A DNA stretch of 64,000 nucleotides. Source: CAWBXL01 sp963837365 (lineage in GTDB: Bacteria > Acidobacteriota > Terriglobia > Terriglobales > Acidobacteriaceae). The notes below the pieces were generated by a model. That model was not told the DNA's origin, made no database searches, and saw nothing but the letters and a program-made list of their open reading frames with translations. Position numbers and translations under genes: made by a program. Shown here piece by piece: positions 25,978 to 35,905 of the stretch (position 1 is its first letter; each line of letters opens with the position of its first letter). The DNA lies in NCBI GenBank assembly GCA_963837365.1, contig CAWIMW010000001.1:744001-808000 (forward strand), in the 5' to 3' direction.

Positions 25978-26328
25978 CAAGCGAATCTTTCCATCCATGG
26001 CGTTTCCCCTGAAGACCCGCATTTACAACTAAACCGCTGTTCCGCCGCATCAAGTCCCTAGAGTCCGTCATGGCAGACCCGATGGCGTCCTAATTTGGTG
26101 TTTTTTGCGTACTTTGCGGCGTTTCTTGGTTTTTTTTCGGTTAAATTCGTTTGACTTACGTGGAGAGAATCAAAGAACGCAGAGAACACCGCGCAAAAGG
26201 CGCAAAGACAGCCAAATTAAGACACTACCGGCAGACCCAGTTGGCTGGCGCAGATAGCCGATAGCCAGTAGAATATGAAATTCTTCCGGTTCACGATGAT
26301 CCCAGTGTGTGATCTCCCAGGGGTGCCG
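25978..26328. other. Intergenic region without a gene
   Basis: I see no gene. It contains T-rich and GC-alternating stretches (GCGTACTTTGCGGCG near 26107 and CGCGCAAAAGGCGCAAAG near 26191) that look like a degenerate inverted repeat, but the pairing is poor. Confidence 0.4.
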
Positions 26329-27756
26329 ATGCGGGTAATACGGATGTTGTGGGCGATGGCGGTTTTGTGCGTCGCTATCATGGAAATCAGTTGCGGGGAC
26401 ACATTTCGCCCCATCGCTATTCCCCAGAATCCGTTTCCACCCAATCCCGAAAGTACGCATTTTGCGCTGGTTCTGACCGCGAATGGGCCGGAAGTATGCC
26501 CAATACCAGGATCACCACCCCCTCCGTGTGATTCCGATCCTCACCCTGGAGGCAGCAGCCGAATTGATGTTTCCGGCGACACCAATGTAGGCACCGCGAC
26601 GGTTGGTTTAGGGCCAGTTCACGCCGTTTTGCTGCCCCCGAACGGCAACACAGCTTTCGTAGCGAATCAATTGGACAATACGGTCAGCTCCTATGCGACC
26701 GCGAGCCCAGGACCTCCGACGACCACTATCGCCTTGCCCCCCGGCACGGACCCGGTTTTCGTAGAGACGACGGAGACTGGAAATGTCTATGTCGCAGGCA
26801 AGGGAAATACGGTTTCGGTCATCTCCGCCATCCAGAATGTGGTTACCAAAACACTCACTTTAAGCGATGGAATCGGCCACAACCCTGTTGCCATGGCAGA
26901 GACACCCGACGGCAAGAAGCTCTATGTGGTGAATCAGGATGATGGCACGGTCACGGCGATCAACACCATCGACAAGACCGTAAATGCTGTCATTCCGACC
27001 GGAACAACTCCAATTTGGGCGGCGGCGCGCGTGGACAATGCGCGTGTTTACGTGCTCAATCAGGGCAGTGGTACGGTGTCAGTCATTGATACCGTCAATG
27101 ATGTTGTACTGGCAAATATTCCCGTCGGCGCTGCCAATTACATGTTTTATGACAAAGAACTAAACCGGCTGTATTTAACTATCCCTTCCACCGCGCAACT
27201 TGCTGTATTGAATGTTGTTGCTGATCCGCCGGTTGCGTTGCCCAATGTTGACCTGAGCTCTGTATGTCCAGCGGGATGTGTGCTTGATTCTGTGACTTCG
27301 CTCCCAACCAGCCTGAATGGCAGCAACCTTCATAAAGTTTATGTATCCAGCCATACCATTCTGGCCTCATGTACCCAATTGGCAGGCGCCCCGGCTGACA
27401 GTCCGCCTTGTGTCACGACGCAGGTCAGCATCATTCAGCCGCCCAACAATACCGTAGTTAAGACCCTTACCATGCAACACACGGTATTCGTGAATTCTCA
27501 ATCGGTGGGTTCGAAGCCGGATGTGCCCGTGGTGCCCTTTTGCGAGACAGTACGATTTAGAAGGCAGATTGCATCCGCTGGCGATGGTTCACGTATCTTC
27601 GTGGCCAATTGTGATGCCGGAGGGACAGACATTATCCGTACCTCAGACGATACTTTTGTGCTGAACCTGGTCGCCCCCGTAAGCTCCGCCCCGGTGCTAC
27701 CCAACCAGAGTTTTCCGCCTCCCCAAAATCCAGTCTTTGTTGTTTCCGGGCGTTAG
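26329..27756 (+). CDS. YVTN/YncE-like beta-propeller lipoprotein
   Basis: A 475-residue protein from ATG 26329, preceded by AGGGG; an ATG at 26275 would add 18 residues. A lipoprotein signal (MLWAMAVLCVAIMEISCGD) ends in a lipobox Cys. The mature part has repeated YVTN blades, for example NTAFVANQLDNTVSSY, KKLYVVNQDDGTVTAINT and ARVYVLNQGSGTVSVIDT, giving a probable seven-bladed propeller. Such proteins are found anchored in the periplasm or on the cell surface and bind partners or ligands; no catalytic site is visible. Residues 55-85 form a Pro/Gly-rich insert with two cysteines (VCPIPGSPPPPC). Confidence 0.8.
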   Translation: MRVIRMLWAMAVLCVAIMEISCGDTFRPIAIPQNPFPPNPESTHFALVLTANGPEVCPIPGSPPPPCDSDPHPGGSSRIDVSGDTNVGTATVGLGPVHAVLLPPNGNTAFVANQLDNTVSSYATASPGPPTTTIALPPGTDPVFVETTETGNVYVAGKGNTVSVISAIQNVVTKTLTLSDGIGHNPVAMAETPDGKKLYVVNQDDGTVTAINTIDKTVNAVIPTGTTPIWAAARVDNARVYVLNQGSGTVSVIDTVNDVVLANIPVGAANYMFYDKELNRLYLTIPSTAQLAVLNVVADPPVALPNVDLSSVCPAGCVLDSVTSLPTSLNGSNLHKVYVSSHTILASCTQLAGAPADSPPCVTTQVSIIQPPNNTVVKTLTMQHTVFVNSQSVGSKPDVPVVPFCETVRFRRQIASAGDGSRIFVANCDAGGTDIIRTSDDTFVLNLVAPVSSAPVLPNQSFPPPQNPVFVVSGR

Positions 27757-27808
27757 CAGTTCAGGTATTTAAGTCAGAGAGGTAACAATCAATCAAAAGC
27801 GATAGAGA

Positions 27809-27852
27809 AATAGAGAGACACGCCGGAAGATTTGCTGGCCTGCCTCTCTATT
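27809..27852. terminator. Possible terminator between the propeller gene and the che operon
   Basis: A 9-bp perfect inverted repeat (AATAGAGAG against CTCTCTATT) encloses a smaller GCCGG/CTGGC stem. It sits between the two convergent genes and overlaps the cheX stop codon. No T-run is prominent, so this is tentative. Confidence 0.35.
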
Positions 27853-28345
27853 GGGAAGCTGCCGCGGCAAGATGGGAACGCTTTTTGCCGTAGCGTAGTG
27901 CAAGATTCATGAATACCGCGCCGCTTTCGGTGTCGAAGCAGAGCACCAGGGCTTCGGTATCTTCACTGCTGCTGGCTCCGGTTTCCGAAGTGTGCAATAC
28001 CGGTGGATGAATGCGGAACTGAAAGCCAAGATCGTTGAGCGTGCAAATGGCATTGCCGACAATCTGGTTGGCCAGTTCGCAGACGGTTTCCCGGATCAAA
28101 TCATCGGATTCCGGAAGCGTTGCACCCGCTAGTTTGCTGGCCACACGGATGGCAGTTTCTTCATCCAGGTCGAAGACAATGCGGCCTTCGATATCACCAG
28201 TCAGCCAAACTTGAGCGGCCACACCTTTTCGCCGATAGGCTTCTTCCTCCATGGTGAGGTTCCCCACGGAGGTAGGAGATTGCAGCATCTGCGAGAGCAC
28301 CGCATCCGCTGCATTAATGAACGGCTGGATCAACTCCATTTTCAT
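27848..28345 (-). CDS. cheX: CheX-like CheY-P phosphatase
   Basis: A 165-residue protein of the CheC/CheX group. The single phosphatase helix has the conserved pair Glu90 and Asn93 (ETVCELANQIVGNA), which in CheX positions water to hydrolyse the aspartyl phosphate. One such motif, as here, is typical of CheX, whereas CheC has two. It is the last gene of the chemosensory operon, two bases after the CheY gene, and would terminate the CheY signal. The C-terminus is short and basic, then Ala-rich. Confidence 0.85.
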   Translation of the reverse strand: MKMELIQPFINAADAVLSQMLQSPTSVGNLTMEEEAYRRKGVAAQVWLTGDIEGRIVFDLDEETAIRVASKLAGATLPESDDLIRETVCELANQIVGNAICTLNDLGFQFRIHPPVLHTSETGASSSEDTEALVLCFDTESGAVFMNLALRYGKKRSHLAAAASQ

Positions 28346-28347
28346 GG

Positions 28348-28785
28348 TTAGTCTCCTGCGCCGGCAGCGCTGGCTGCCGCCGCATCGTCTCCCAGCACAT
28401 ATTTGATGACTTCGTAGAGCACTTCCGGCTTGACCGGCTTTTGCACAAAGTGCCGGGCCCCGCGCTGAAGCGCAGCCACGATGTTTTCCTGATATCCCAC
28501 CGAGGACACCATCACGATGCGGGCTTCGGGATGCTGCTGCACAATCTTTTCAGCAGCCTCGATGCCCTCCATCTGTGGCATGGTAATGTCCATCAGGACG
28601 ATATCCGGTTTGAGGCGATCGTATTCCGTGATCGCGGTTTTGCCATCTCCGGCTTCGCCCACCAGCTTGCCCCCAAATGTTTCAATAATGCGGGCCAAGT
28701 TCTTGCGGGCGAAGACCGAGTCGTCCACTACCAGGTAGCGGACCGGCTGGCCGTCTTTGCGTTTTACTGGCGCGAATTGATCCAT
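28348..28785 (-). CDS. cheY: CheY-like response regulator
   Basis: A single-domain receiver of 145 residues. The acidic pair Asp21-Asp22 (YLVVDDSVFARK), phospho-acceptor Asp66 (IVLMDITMPQMEG), Ser (MVSSVG) and Lys (FVQKPVKPE) are all present. There is a 14-residue N-terminal extension and an Ala-rich tail. CheA would phosphorylate it and CheX dephosphorylate it. No flagellar switch genes are nearby, so its output target is unknown. Confidence 0.9.
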   Translation of the reverse strand: MDQFAPVKRKDGQPVRYLVVDDSVFARKNLARIIETFGGKLVGEAGDGKTAITEYDRLKPDIVLMDITMPQMEGIEAAEKIVQQHPEARIVMVSSVGYQENIVAALQRGARHFVQKPVKPEVLYEVIKYVLGDDAAAASAAGAGD

Positions 28786-28846
28786 GTTGCAACCTCCATA
28801 TCCTTTCGACTCTGTCTGTCACGCTCCGGATTTCTCCGGCGCTGAA

Positions 28847-29932
28847 TTAACCGCGAGCTGCTCCAGCGGCATGATGACCGCCGGCATTGCACTGCGCTAT
28901 CAATGTATTCACCAGGCCGTCCAAGGAGACGACGCGAGTCGCATAGCCGCGCTCTATCGCTGCCTTCGGCATGCCATAAACCACGCAGGAATCCTCGCTC
29001 TGGGCGATGGTGATTCCGCCCTCGTGTTTCACTGCACCCAAACCTTCGGCGCCATCGTCCCCCATGCCGGTCATTAGCACGGCCACAACCTTGTTGCCGA
29101 ATTCCTCGGCCAAGCTTCGAAACAAAACATCTACCGAAGGACGGTGCCCATTCACCTTTTCGTCATCCGTCAAGACCGCGACATCCCCGAGCGCCATCTT
29201 CTTCACCTTGAGGTGGCGATTGCCGGGGCAGATCAAAGCCCGCCCCGTCTGCAAAATATCCCCGGACTGTGCTTCTTTCACCCGGATTGCGCAAACTTCG
29301 TCCAGTCTCCGAGCAAACATTTCGGTGAAATTTTCCGGCATGTGCTGTACCACGAGGATAGTGCCGGGGAAATCCGCGGGCAATTGAGGCAGTAGGTACT
29401 GCAAGGCCTGTGGGCCTCCGGTCGAGATGCCCAACCCCACCACCTTGGAGGGCATGTTTTTGGGGTCCGCAGAGGCCTTTTCCTGATTGCGTTGCAACTC
29501 AAAGGAGGGTAGGGGCCTAATCGCGGCGCCACTGCTGTTGGCCGCAGCCTTGATCTTACTGATCAGTTCCCGCGCAATCTCCGGCATGCGCGACGAGACA
29601 TCCGCAGGTTTGGCGACAAAGTCGAACGCTCCGAGTGACAGGGCTTTGAATGTGACTGAGGCGCCTTCCTTGCTATGCGAACTTACTACAATGACCGGCA
29701 CGCGCTGGCGCCGCATGATCTCCTTGAGCATGTCGATGCCGTTCATGCCCGGCATTTCCAGATCGAGGGTCACAACCTGGGGCCGCAAGTCTTCGATCTT
29801 CTTCAGTCCGAAGTTTCCATCCATGGCCGTGCCGACCACTTCAATGGAAGTGTCCGTACTCAGGATCTGCGGGATCAACTTGCGCATCAGCGCGGAGTCG
29901 TCCACTACCAGAACTCGGACTGGCGCACTCAT
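28847..29932 (-). CDS. cheB: CheB protein-glutamate methylesterase
   Basis: A 361-residue protein. The receiver domain (1-125) has Asp11-Asp12 and phospho-acceptor Asp57 (VVTLDLEMPGMNG). After a linker the methylesterase domain (about 165-350) shows the catalytic Ser in GISTGGPQAL, His in VVQHMPENF and Asp in MTGMGDDGAEG. It demethylates or deamidates chemoreceptor glutamates when phosphorylated by CheA. Its start overlaps the cheA stop by 4 bp (ATGA), so the two are translationally coupled. Confidence 0.95.
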   Translation of the reverse strand: MSAPVRVLVVDDSALMRKLIPQILSTDTSIEVVGTAMDGNFGLKKIEDLRPQVVTLDLEMPGMNGIDMLKEIMRRQRVPVIVVSSHSKEGASVTFKALSLGAFDFVAKPADVSSRMPEIARELISKIKAAANSSGAAIRPLPSFELQRNQEKASADPKNMPSKVVGLGISTGGPQALQYLLPQLPADFPGTILVVQHMPENFTEMFARRLDEVCAIRVKEAQSGDILQTGRALICPGNRHLKVKKMALGDVAVLTDDEKVNGHRPSVDVLFRSLAEEFGNKVVAVLMTGMGDDGAEGLGAVKHEGGITIAQSEDSCVVYGMPKAAIERGYATRVVSLDGLVNTLIAQCNAGGHHAAGAARG

Positions 29933-32091
29933 TGCCTGACCTCCACTGGGCTGGATACCGATATAGCCCGGTCCGCCTGGGTTAGTAAGAGTCCGGAAGA
30001 ATACTCTCCCGTATTGTTAAGGCTGCGTCGGTTTGAGCGCTCGAGAACGGAAGCAAGATTAAGGATCAGCACCACCCGTCCGTCACCCAGGATGGAAGCA
30101 CCACTGACCAGGTCCGTTTCAACGGTGCGGTCATCCAACGCCTTAATCACCAATTCTTCTTCGCCTTCGAGTGCGTCCACGATCATCCCCAGTTTGCCCC
30201 CACCGAAGGAAATCACCAGGACAAAAATCTTGCGTGACATATTGTCGTCATTGGGACGACGTCCAAGACGAACGACAGGCAATGCGCGGTTGCGGAGTTG
30301 TAGAACTTCACGGCGTTCCACCTGGTGTAAATCAGACTCTTTGGCGCGAGTGATTTCCGCCACTGCATTGAGCGGGATCGCATAAAGCCTTTGTTCGACA
30401 CGGAACAACAGGGCCTTGATGATGGCCAGCGTGAGAGGAAGCTTCAGCCTAAATGTAGTGCCTTGTCCGGAGCGGGTTTCAATTTCCACCGAACCCTTTA
30501 AGCGTTGTAACACACTCTGCACCACATCCAGACCCACCCCCCGGCCGGACACCTCGGTAATTTGGTCAGCCGTGCTGAATCCAGGGCGGAACACCAGTTC
30601 GAAAATCTGTGCCTCGGTCAAATGAGTGGAATCATCGGCAGTGACCAACCCCTGCTGGACAGCTTTAGCTCTTACTTTTTGTGCATCAACCCCGCGTCCG
30701 TCATCCCTGACTTCGACTATCACCTGATTGCCCTGATGGTAAGCGTTCAAATGAAGCTTGCCCTGCGCCGGCTTGCCATTCTTGACCCGGTCTTCCGGAT
30801 TCTCGATACCGTGACTGACAGCATTACGTACCAGGTGGGTAAGCGGCTCGGCAATGGCATCCAGCAAACTCTTGTCGAGGTCCGTGTCCTGACCGCTTAC
30901 GCTGAGTTCAACCTCGCGCCCACATTGTTTGGCAACATCGCGGACCATGCGGGGAAAACGTCGAAACAGTTGTTCCACCGGCACCATGCGGATTTTCATC
31001 ACCGAGCGTTGCAGATCGTTTAACACTCTCGCCTGAAACGCCATGGCATCGGCAAAGCGGTTGCGCAACCCTTCTTTGGGAAAACGGCGGCTGAATTCGT
31101 TCAGCCCCTGCTGCAACATGGATTTACCGATGATCAACTCGCCGACGAGGTTTAATACGTTATCGATGCGTTCTGCGTCCACACGAAGGACTGTATCTGC
31201 ATTTTGCCCATGAGTTTGCGGCTTTCCGGCACTATCGTCAGCCTGTGCCACCGTTTGTGAGGAGACTACAGCCTCGACTGGGGCAGCATAGGCAGGCGCG
31301 ATATCGTCCTTCTTTTGGAGCGCGGTACCCGGTTTCAGTTTACGTGCGACCGGTTGGCACTTAACATCCGCGATAACGGTTGGAATGCTGCATTTGGCGG
31401 AAACCTTCTCTACGGAGTGATCGGAGGCAAACAATAATTCGATTCGCTTCGTGGCCAATGGTGAACTGGCATCTGGCCGGATCCCCAACACTTCACCCAT
31501 ACCCTTCATGCCGTTGAGCACAAGCTGTCGAGCCGCGATGGGCATTGCGCAATTAGCGTCAATGGTGGCGTGGAGGTGGTATACGTGCTTTTCCTGGGCC
31601 AGCGCTTTTTGGATTGCCAGCTCCTCGTATTCCGTCCATACCGTTTGCACAACTTCGGTTTTGGCTGCCGCCTTATTTTTATTCTTAGTACTGGTCTTAC
31701 TTTTGGGCGCTTCCGCGAGTTTGCGGATCATCTTGCGCAGATTATCGGCAGCGGCCGGTTTCTTATGCTTGCGATACGCGCCCAACATGCCGTTGAAGGC
31801 GTCCGCAGCGGCAAAGGCCACCTCCGCCAAAGAACCGCCGGCCGGTATCTGCTCAATGGCCAAGGCGTCTTCCAACTCGTGTGCCGCTTCACTCAATTCA
31901 CGAAAGCTGCAGGCCGCGGCATCCCCTTTCAGGGTGTGTACCGTGCGGCGGATTTCGCGTACGGTTTCCAGGTCCTGCGGATTTTTTTCCAGCTTGAGCG
32001 CGCTGTCGTTCAGGCTCTGGAGCAGTTCCTGCGCGGTCTCAAAGAAGAGGTCCCGCAGTTCTGCGCCGCGCTCGTCGGAGGTATGGCTCAC
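29929..32091 (-). CDS. cheA: CheA chemotaxis histidine kinase
   Basis: A 720-residue protein. P1/Hpt domain with phospho-accepting His52 (TVHTLKGDAAAC); a linker rich in Lys/Ala and a region resembling the CheY-binding P2 (about 170-250); dimerisation helices from about 300; HATPase with LTHLVRNAVSHGIENP (N box), VRDDGRGVDA (G1) and SGRGVGLDVV (G2); and a C-terminal CheW-like domain. It phosphorylates CheY and CheB in response to receptors. It overlaps CheR upstream and CheB downstream by 4 bp each. Confidence 0.95.
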   Translation of the reverse strand: MSHTSDERGAELRDLFFETAQELLQSLNDSALKLEKNPQDLETVREIRRTVHTLKGDAAACSFRELSEAAHELEDALAIEQIPAGGSLAEVAFAAADAFNGMLGAYRKHKKPAAADNLRKMIRKLAEAPKSKTSTKNKNKAAAKTEVVQTVWTEYEELAIQKALAQEKHVYHLHATIDANCAMPIAARQLVLNGMKGMGEVLGIRPDASSPLATKRIELLFASDHSVEKVSAKCSIPTVIADVKCQPVARKLKPGTALQKKDDIAPAYAAPVEAVVSSQTVAQADDSAGKPQTHGQNADTVLRVDAERIDNVLNLVGELIIGKSMLQQGLNEFSRRFPKEGLRNRFADAMAFQARVLNDLQRSVMKIRMVPVEQLFRRFPRMVRDVAKQCGREVELSVSGQDTDLDKSLLDAIAEPLTHLVRNAVSHGIENPEDRVKNGKPAQGKLHLNAYHQGNQVIVEVRDDGRGVDAQKVRAKAVQQGLVTADDSTHLTEAQIFELVFRPGFSTADQITEVSGRGVGLDVVQSVLQRLKGSVEIETRSGQGTTFRLKLPLTLAIIKALLFRVEQRLYAIPLNAVAEITRAKESDLHQVERREVLQLRNRALPVVRLGRRPNDDNMSRKIFVLVISFGGGKLGMIVDALEGEEELVIKALDDRTVETDLVSGASILGDGRVVLILNLASVLERSNRRSLNNTGEYSSGLLLTQADRAISVSSPVEVRQ

Positions 32092-32990
32092 TTGGCCTCT
32101 CCCACGCGCACGTAGGCGGTACCGTTATTCCGGTACACCATCTGGAACTTATCGGTAAGCCCCAGCAGACTCTCGGCGTGGCCGACAAACAAATGGCCGC
32201 CGGGATTAAGGCATCGCCAGAATTTCTCTACCAGCCGTTTCTGTTCCGCTTCGTCGAAATACATCATCACGTTGCGGCAGAAAATGATGTCGTTGTTCTG
32301 CGGCAAAAATTCGGTTTTGAGGTTGTGAAAGTCGAAGTGGACCAGTTCTTTCAGTGCTTTCTTGACCGCATAGCGGTCGCCTATTTTGTCGAAGTAGCGC
32401 AAGCGGTAGTTGTAGTCAACGGATGCCATGTGCAAGTCGTTGTAAGTGGCGTCCTGGGCCGAGCGCAGTACGGAGTAGCTGATATCGCTCGCCAGGATTT
32501 CCACTTTCCATGGATTGGGAATTAATGGTTTAGGCAGTTGCACATGACCGTTGGAGTGGCGGAGTTCGTAATAGGCCAGCGCATCTGCGACCAGCATCCC
32601 GATGGTGTAGGGTTCCTGTCCGGTGGAACATCCCGCAGACCAGATTTTCAGGCTAAAGTCGCGCTTTTCCGGTTTGACACGCAACAATTCCTCGAGCACA
32701 TGCTTGTGAAAAAGTTCCAACTGTGCCTGATTGCGGAAGAAACTGGTTTCGTTGACCGTCAGATCTTCGACCAGGCGTGAAAGTTCGCCTTTGCCCTGGT
32801 CGCTAAGCAACAAACGGTAGTAGTTGTAGAAAGAGTCCAGGCGGCATTCTTTCAGGCGTCGTTGCAGACGGTCTTCCAGGAAGTGGGTGCGGCGCTCGTC
32901 GAAATACATGCCGCACTCCTGATAGACAAGTGCCTGCAACAATTTGAGCTCTGCTTTCGTGATCTGTAAGGCCGGAGCGGTTCCGATCAT
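32088..32990 (-). CDS. cheR: CheR chemoreceptor methyltransferase
   Basis: A 300-residue protein of normal CheR length. An all-helical N-terminal domain (1-85) precedes the SAM-binding Rossmann domain, marked by IWSAGCSTGQEPYTIGML, LASDISYSVL and NDIIFCRNVMMYF. No C-terminal TPR is present. It methylates receptor glutamates with S-adenosylmethionine. The MCP in this operon lacks an obvious C-terminal NWETF-type tether, so recruitment would be direct. Confidence 0.94.
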   Translation of the reverse strand: MIGTAPALQITKAELKLLQALVYQECGMYFDERRTHFLEDRLQRRLKECRLDSFYNYYRLLLSDQGKGELSRLVEDLTVNETSFFRNQAQLELFHKHVLEELLRVKPEKRDFSLKIWSAGCSTGQEPYTIGMLVADALAYYELRHSNGHVQLPKPLIPNPWKVEILASDISYSVLRSAQDATYNDLHMASVDYNYRLRYFDKIGDRYAVKKALKELVHFDFHNLKTEFLPQNNDIIFCRNVMMYFDEAEQKRLVEKFWRCLNPGGHLFVGHAESLLGLTDKFQMVYRNNGTAYVRVGEAK

Positions 32991-33014
32991 GAGTGTTCTT
33001 TCTTTCGCAAACTT

Positions 33015-33515
33015 TTACAGTGCACCCTGGGCAGCCGCGGCCGCGCGGGTTTCCGCAGAATCACCATCCGACGAACCTTGCTGACGCTGTCCTTTCAGTT
33101 CCAGCAACTTGTCCATGTCAATCAATACAATCAGCCGGCCCTGATGTTTGGCCAGGCCGGTTACGGAGTTGAGACCTTCATGAAAAACTTCGGTGGCAGG
33201 TTCAACATCAGAAGCCGGAATTTTGAGCACTTCCGATGCGGAGTCGACGATCAAGCCGCACAATCTCCCCTGGTGCTCGACCACTAAAATCCGGTTGCGC
33301 CGGGTGGAGGTTACAGCCTTGTCGCCAAAACGCTTGCGCAGGTCAATGACGGAGACAATTTTCCCCCGCAAGTTGATCACGCCTTCCATGTAGTCGGGAG
33401 CGTCGGGTACGGCGGTGATTTCCGGCACCCGTACAATCTCCTGCAAGGCAGTGATGGTGACGCCGTAAGTCTCACGTCCCACCTGAAAACCGACGATGTG
33501 AAGTTCGCGAGTCAT
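33015..33515 (-). CDS. cheW: CheW adaptor
   Basis: A 166-residue CheW domain protein: LHIVGFQVGRETYGVTI at the start, PDAPDYMEGVINLRGKIVSVIDL across residues 37-60 in pieces, and GLIVDSASEVLKI. It links receptor and CheA in the signalling array. The last 25 residues are a Gln/Ala-rich tail beyond the usual domain. It lies between the MCP (15 bp gap) and CheR genes. Confidence 0.94.
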   Translation of the reverse strand: MTRELHIVGFQVGRETYGVTITALQEIVRVPEITAVPDAPDYMEGVINLRGKIVSVIDLRKRFGDKAVTSTRRNRILVVEHQGRLCGLIVDSASEVLKIPASDVEPATEVFHEGLNSVTGLAKHQGRLIVLIDMDKLLELKGQRQQGSSDGDSAETRAAAAAQGAL

Positions 33516-33530
33516 GGCTGGGCCCCGGTC

Positions 33531-35516
33531 CTATCCACGCCCTGCCGCTGCCTGGCGGGTGTTCCCCCAACTTCCGGAACCGGAACGATCATTCTGGTCG
33601 ATGGCAAAGCGGTCCATGGATTCAAGCAATCCACGCGACATTTTCGACATCTGCTCGGCGGAAGCAGCCAGCTCGGTCGAACCCGAAGTGGTCTGTTGTA
33701 CCAGTTCTCGCATGCGCTCCATGGCTCGGACCACAGCCTGAGCTCCCGAAGCTTGTTCTTCCACCGCGGAGTTGATTTCGTGGGTGATTTCGTTGAGCCG
33801 CGAAGTCGAGCGTGCAATCTGCGAAGATCCGTTCGATTGCTCGTTGGTGGCGGCGCCAATTTCCTGGGCGAACTTGTAGACTTCGGTGACCACGCTGGAA
33901 ATCTTGCGCAGTGCGCTGTTGAGGTCCTGTCCCAGCCCCAGACCCTGGTTCACGATGCCGGTACTGTGTTCCATATTGCTCACAGCCTTACGGGCTTCGG
34001 TCTGAATGCTTTGGATGAGTTCAGAAATTTCTTTGGTGGATTGTGCTGATTTTTCCGCCAGCTTGCGGACTTCATCCGCAACCACGGCGAATCCCAACCC
34101 GTGTTCGCCGGCACGGGCAGCTTCGATGGCGGCGTTGAGGGCCAACAGGTTGGTCTGCTCGGCGAGATCGTCAATTACTTCGATGATCTTGCCGATGTCA
34201 TCCGCACGCTTGCCAAGCACATCAATGATTTCGCCGGAAGCACGGATGGTGTTGTTGATCTTGTTCAAGCCTTCTGTGGCCTTCTCCATGGTGCCGATGC
34301 CATTGTTGACTTCCTCGCGGGAACGGTTGGAGATGTCTAACAGAACTTTGGCTGTATCAGCGACACGTTGAATGGAAGCCACCATCTGGTCAATCGAGGC
34401 TGAGGTCTCGCTGACGCTGGAGGCCTGGGTCTGCGTGCTCTTTACCATGTTCTGCACGTTGACGCTCATTTCGTGCATGGTGCTGGTAACTTCATCTATG
34501 GCGGAAGAGGTTTGTAAGCTGATTTTGGCGGATTCGTCCGACGCTCCGGCAACCTGGTTGGAAGCCGTTGCCACCTGAGAGGAAGCGTCACGCACATTGC
34601 GCACAAGACTGCGCAGTCCATCGGTCATGCGCGTGAAAGCATTTCCCAACACATCGTTTTTGGAACGGGGCTGGACTTCGCCGGAAAGATTTCCTCCCGC
34701 GATTGCTTCGGATACGCCAGCCATTTCCTTGAGGTAGGTGACCATGCCGGAAAAGTTGTTGGCTAAGTCACCTATCTCGTCTTCACTCTTTATGTCTATT
34801 TCGTGATTCAGATCGCCTGCTGTGGCAATTTGGCGGGCAACCTCGATCAGCCGGGTCAATGGACCGGTGATAGCTTCCGCAGTGCGGTAGGCGACAAAGG
34901 TGCCAATGATTAGGGCAGCGAGCGTGCTCAACAGTGCGATGATGAACGTCACTTTGCTGGCTGTCTCGTCTGATTCGCGGCGTTTATCGAGGAGCGACTT
35001 ATTTTCCTGGTCTGCCTGGTCAAGGAGATCGGTGGCGGTCTTTTGCCACGATGCGGGGTCTTTCTGGAGGTAGGAAATCTGCAACTCTGCGACCGTTGCA
35101 TTGCCGGAATCAACATCTTTACGTTTCTGGATGAGAGGCTCGGCAAAGTCACGTGTCCAACTTTGTTCCGTTGAGAGCACCCTGTTGAGGAGATCTTTTT
35201 GCCGTTCGCTTGCCGCCAGATTGATGGCGCCTTGCAGCGTATCTCCCATTTTGCGGACGCCTTCATTCATGTGATCGACTTCCCGCGTGTCACCACTCAA
35301 CAGGTAACTGTTGAGGTAGAGGCTGTTTTGCACCGTCTGGGAACGGATCTTGTCTTGGGCCTCTTTCAGTTGCATGGCCTGCGTGGACGAATCCCTGGCG
35401 CTACGTTCGCGTTGCACTGCGAGGTAGTTGATCGCGAACAGCAAGAGCACCATGGACAGCACAATGGCAAAACTTTTGTACAGCTTGTAACGGATCGAAC
35501 TCTTGCTGATCATCAT
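33531..35516 (-). CDS. Methyl-accepting chemotaxis protein
   Basis: A 661-residue receptor, first gene of the operon. A first membrane helix (about 13-32), an extracytoplasmic sensor of about 155 residues in helical CHASE3-like style (SYLLSGDTREVDHMNEGVR), a second membrane helix (about 188-210), HAMP (about 211-265), and the cytoplasmic signalling domain with the hairpin tip EAARAGEHGLGFAVVADEVRKL. No C-terminal CheR-binding pentapeptide is seen; the protein ends in a basic Gly-rich tail. The ligand cannot be read from the sequence. Confidence 0.93.
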   Translation of the reverse strand: MMISKSSIRYKLYKSFAIVLSMVLLLFAINYLAVQRERSARDSSTQAMQLKEAQDKIRSQTVQNSLYLNSYLLSGDTREVDHMNEGVRKMGDTLQGAINLAASERQKDLLNRVLSTEQSWTRDFAEPLIQKRKDVDSGNATVAELQISYLQKDPASWQKTATDLLDQADQENKSLLDKRRESDETASKVTFIIALLSTLAALIIGTFVAYRTAEAITGPLTRLIEVARQIATAGDLNHEIDIKSEDEIGDLANNFSGMVTYLKEMAGVSEAIAGGNLSGEVQPRSKNDVLGNAFTRMTDGLRSLVRNVRDASSQVATASNQVAGASDESAKISLQTSSAIDEVTSTMHEMSVNVQNMVKSTQTQASSVSETSASIDQMVASIQRVADTAKVLLDISNRSREEVNNGIGTMEKATEGLNKINNTIRASGEIIDVLGKRADDIGKIIEVIDDLAEQTNLLALNAAIEAARAGEHGLGFAVVADEVRKLAEKSAQSTKEISELIQSIQTEARKAVSNMEHSTGIVNQGLGLGQDLNSALRKISSVVTEVYKFAQEIGAATNEQSNGSSQIARSTSRLNEITHEINSAVEEQASGAQAVVRAMERMRELVQQTTSGSTELAASAEQMSKMSRGLLESMDRFAIDQNDRSGSGSWGNTRQAAAGRG

Positions 35517-35905
35517 CGCTGCTCCCTATTGACAACTGCCGCCCGCGGCGGCCAAAAGTTTCCGTGTTATCGGGCTCACTCTTAACCAGGCACACACCCA
35601 TCTTGGGGGGATGGATATTTAACGAGTGCAAGGCCTTTGCCAGCACAAAACCAGCCTGGAGTACTAAGGTGTTACTCCATCTAAGGGATGATTCTGCAAC
35701 TAGTTAAGGAAGATTCATAGGTAACTTTGGGAGTGTAGCTTCAGATTATATCTGTCTCATCCGATAACGCGCCTCTCATTGTGAGACGTGGGAGAAAATG
35801 AGATTATCGACGAATCCTTGATTTGGCTTCCTCGGTACCTGACCGCTTTATTCCCTTGACTCAAATTGAGATTAAGGGCTATTTTTCCTGTGTATTCAAT
35901 TACTT
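35517..35905. promoter_or_regulatory. Divergent control region between che operon and sensor kinase
   Basis: About 390 bp without a gene between the two divergent operons. On the plus strand a promoter-like pair TTGACT (35856-35861) and TATTTT (35880-35885), 18 bp apart, lies 20 bp before the kinase start. No clear promoter for the che operon was recognised on the other strand. Confidence 0.5.

Noticed and set aside
26097..26215. Possible inverted repeat upstream of the propeller lipoprotein
   Set aside because: Only short, scattered CGCAAA-type pieces pair; the structure is too weak to call a repeat element.
31570..32115. Plus-strand frame of 181 codons opposite cheA
   Set aside because: Antisense shadow; the cheA domains on the minus strand are unambiguous.
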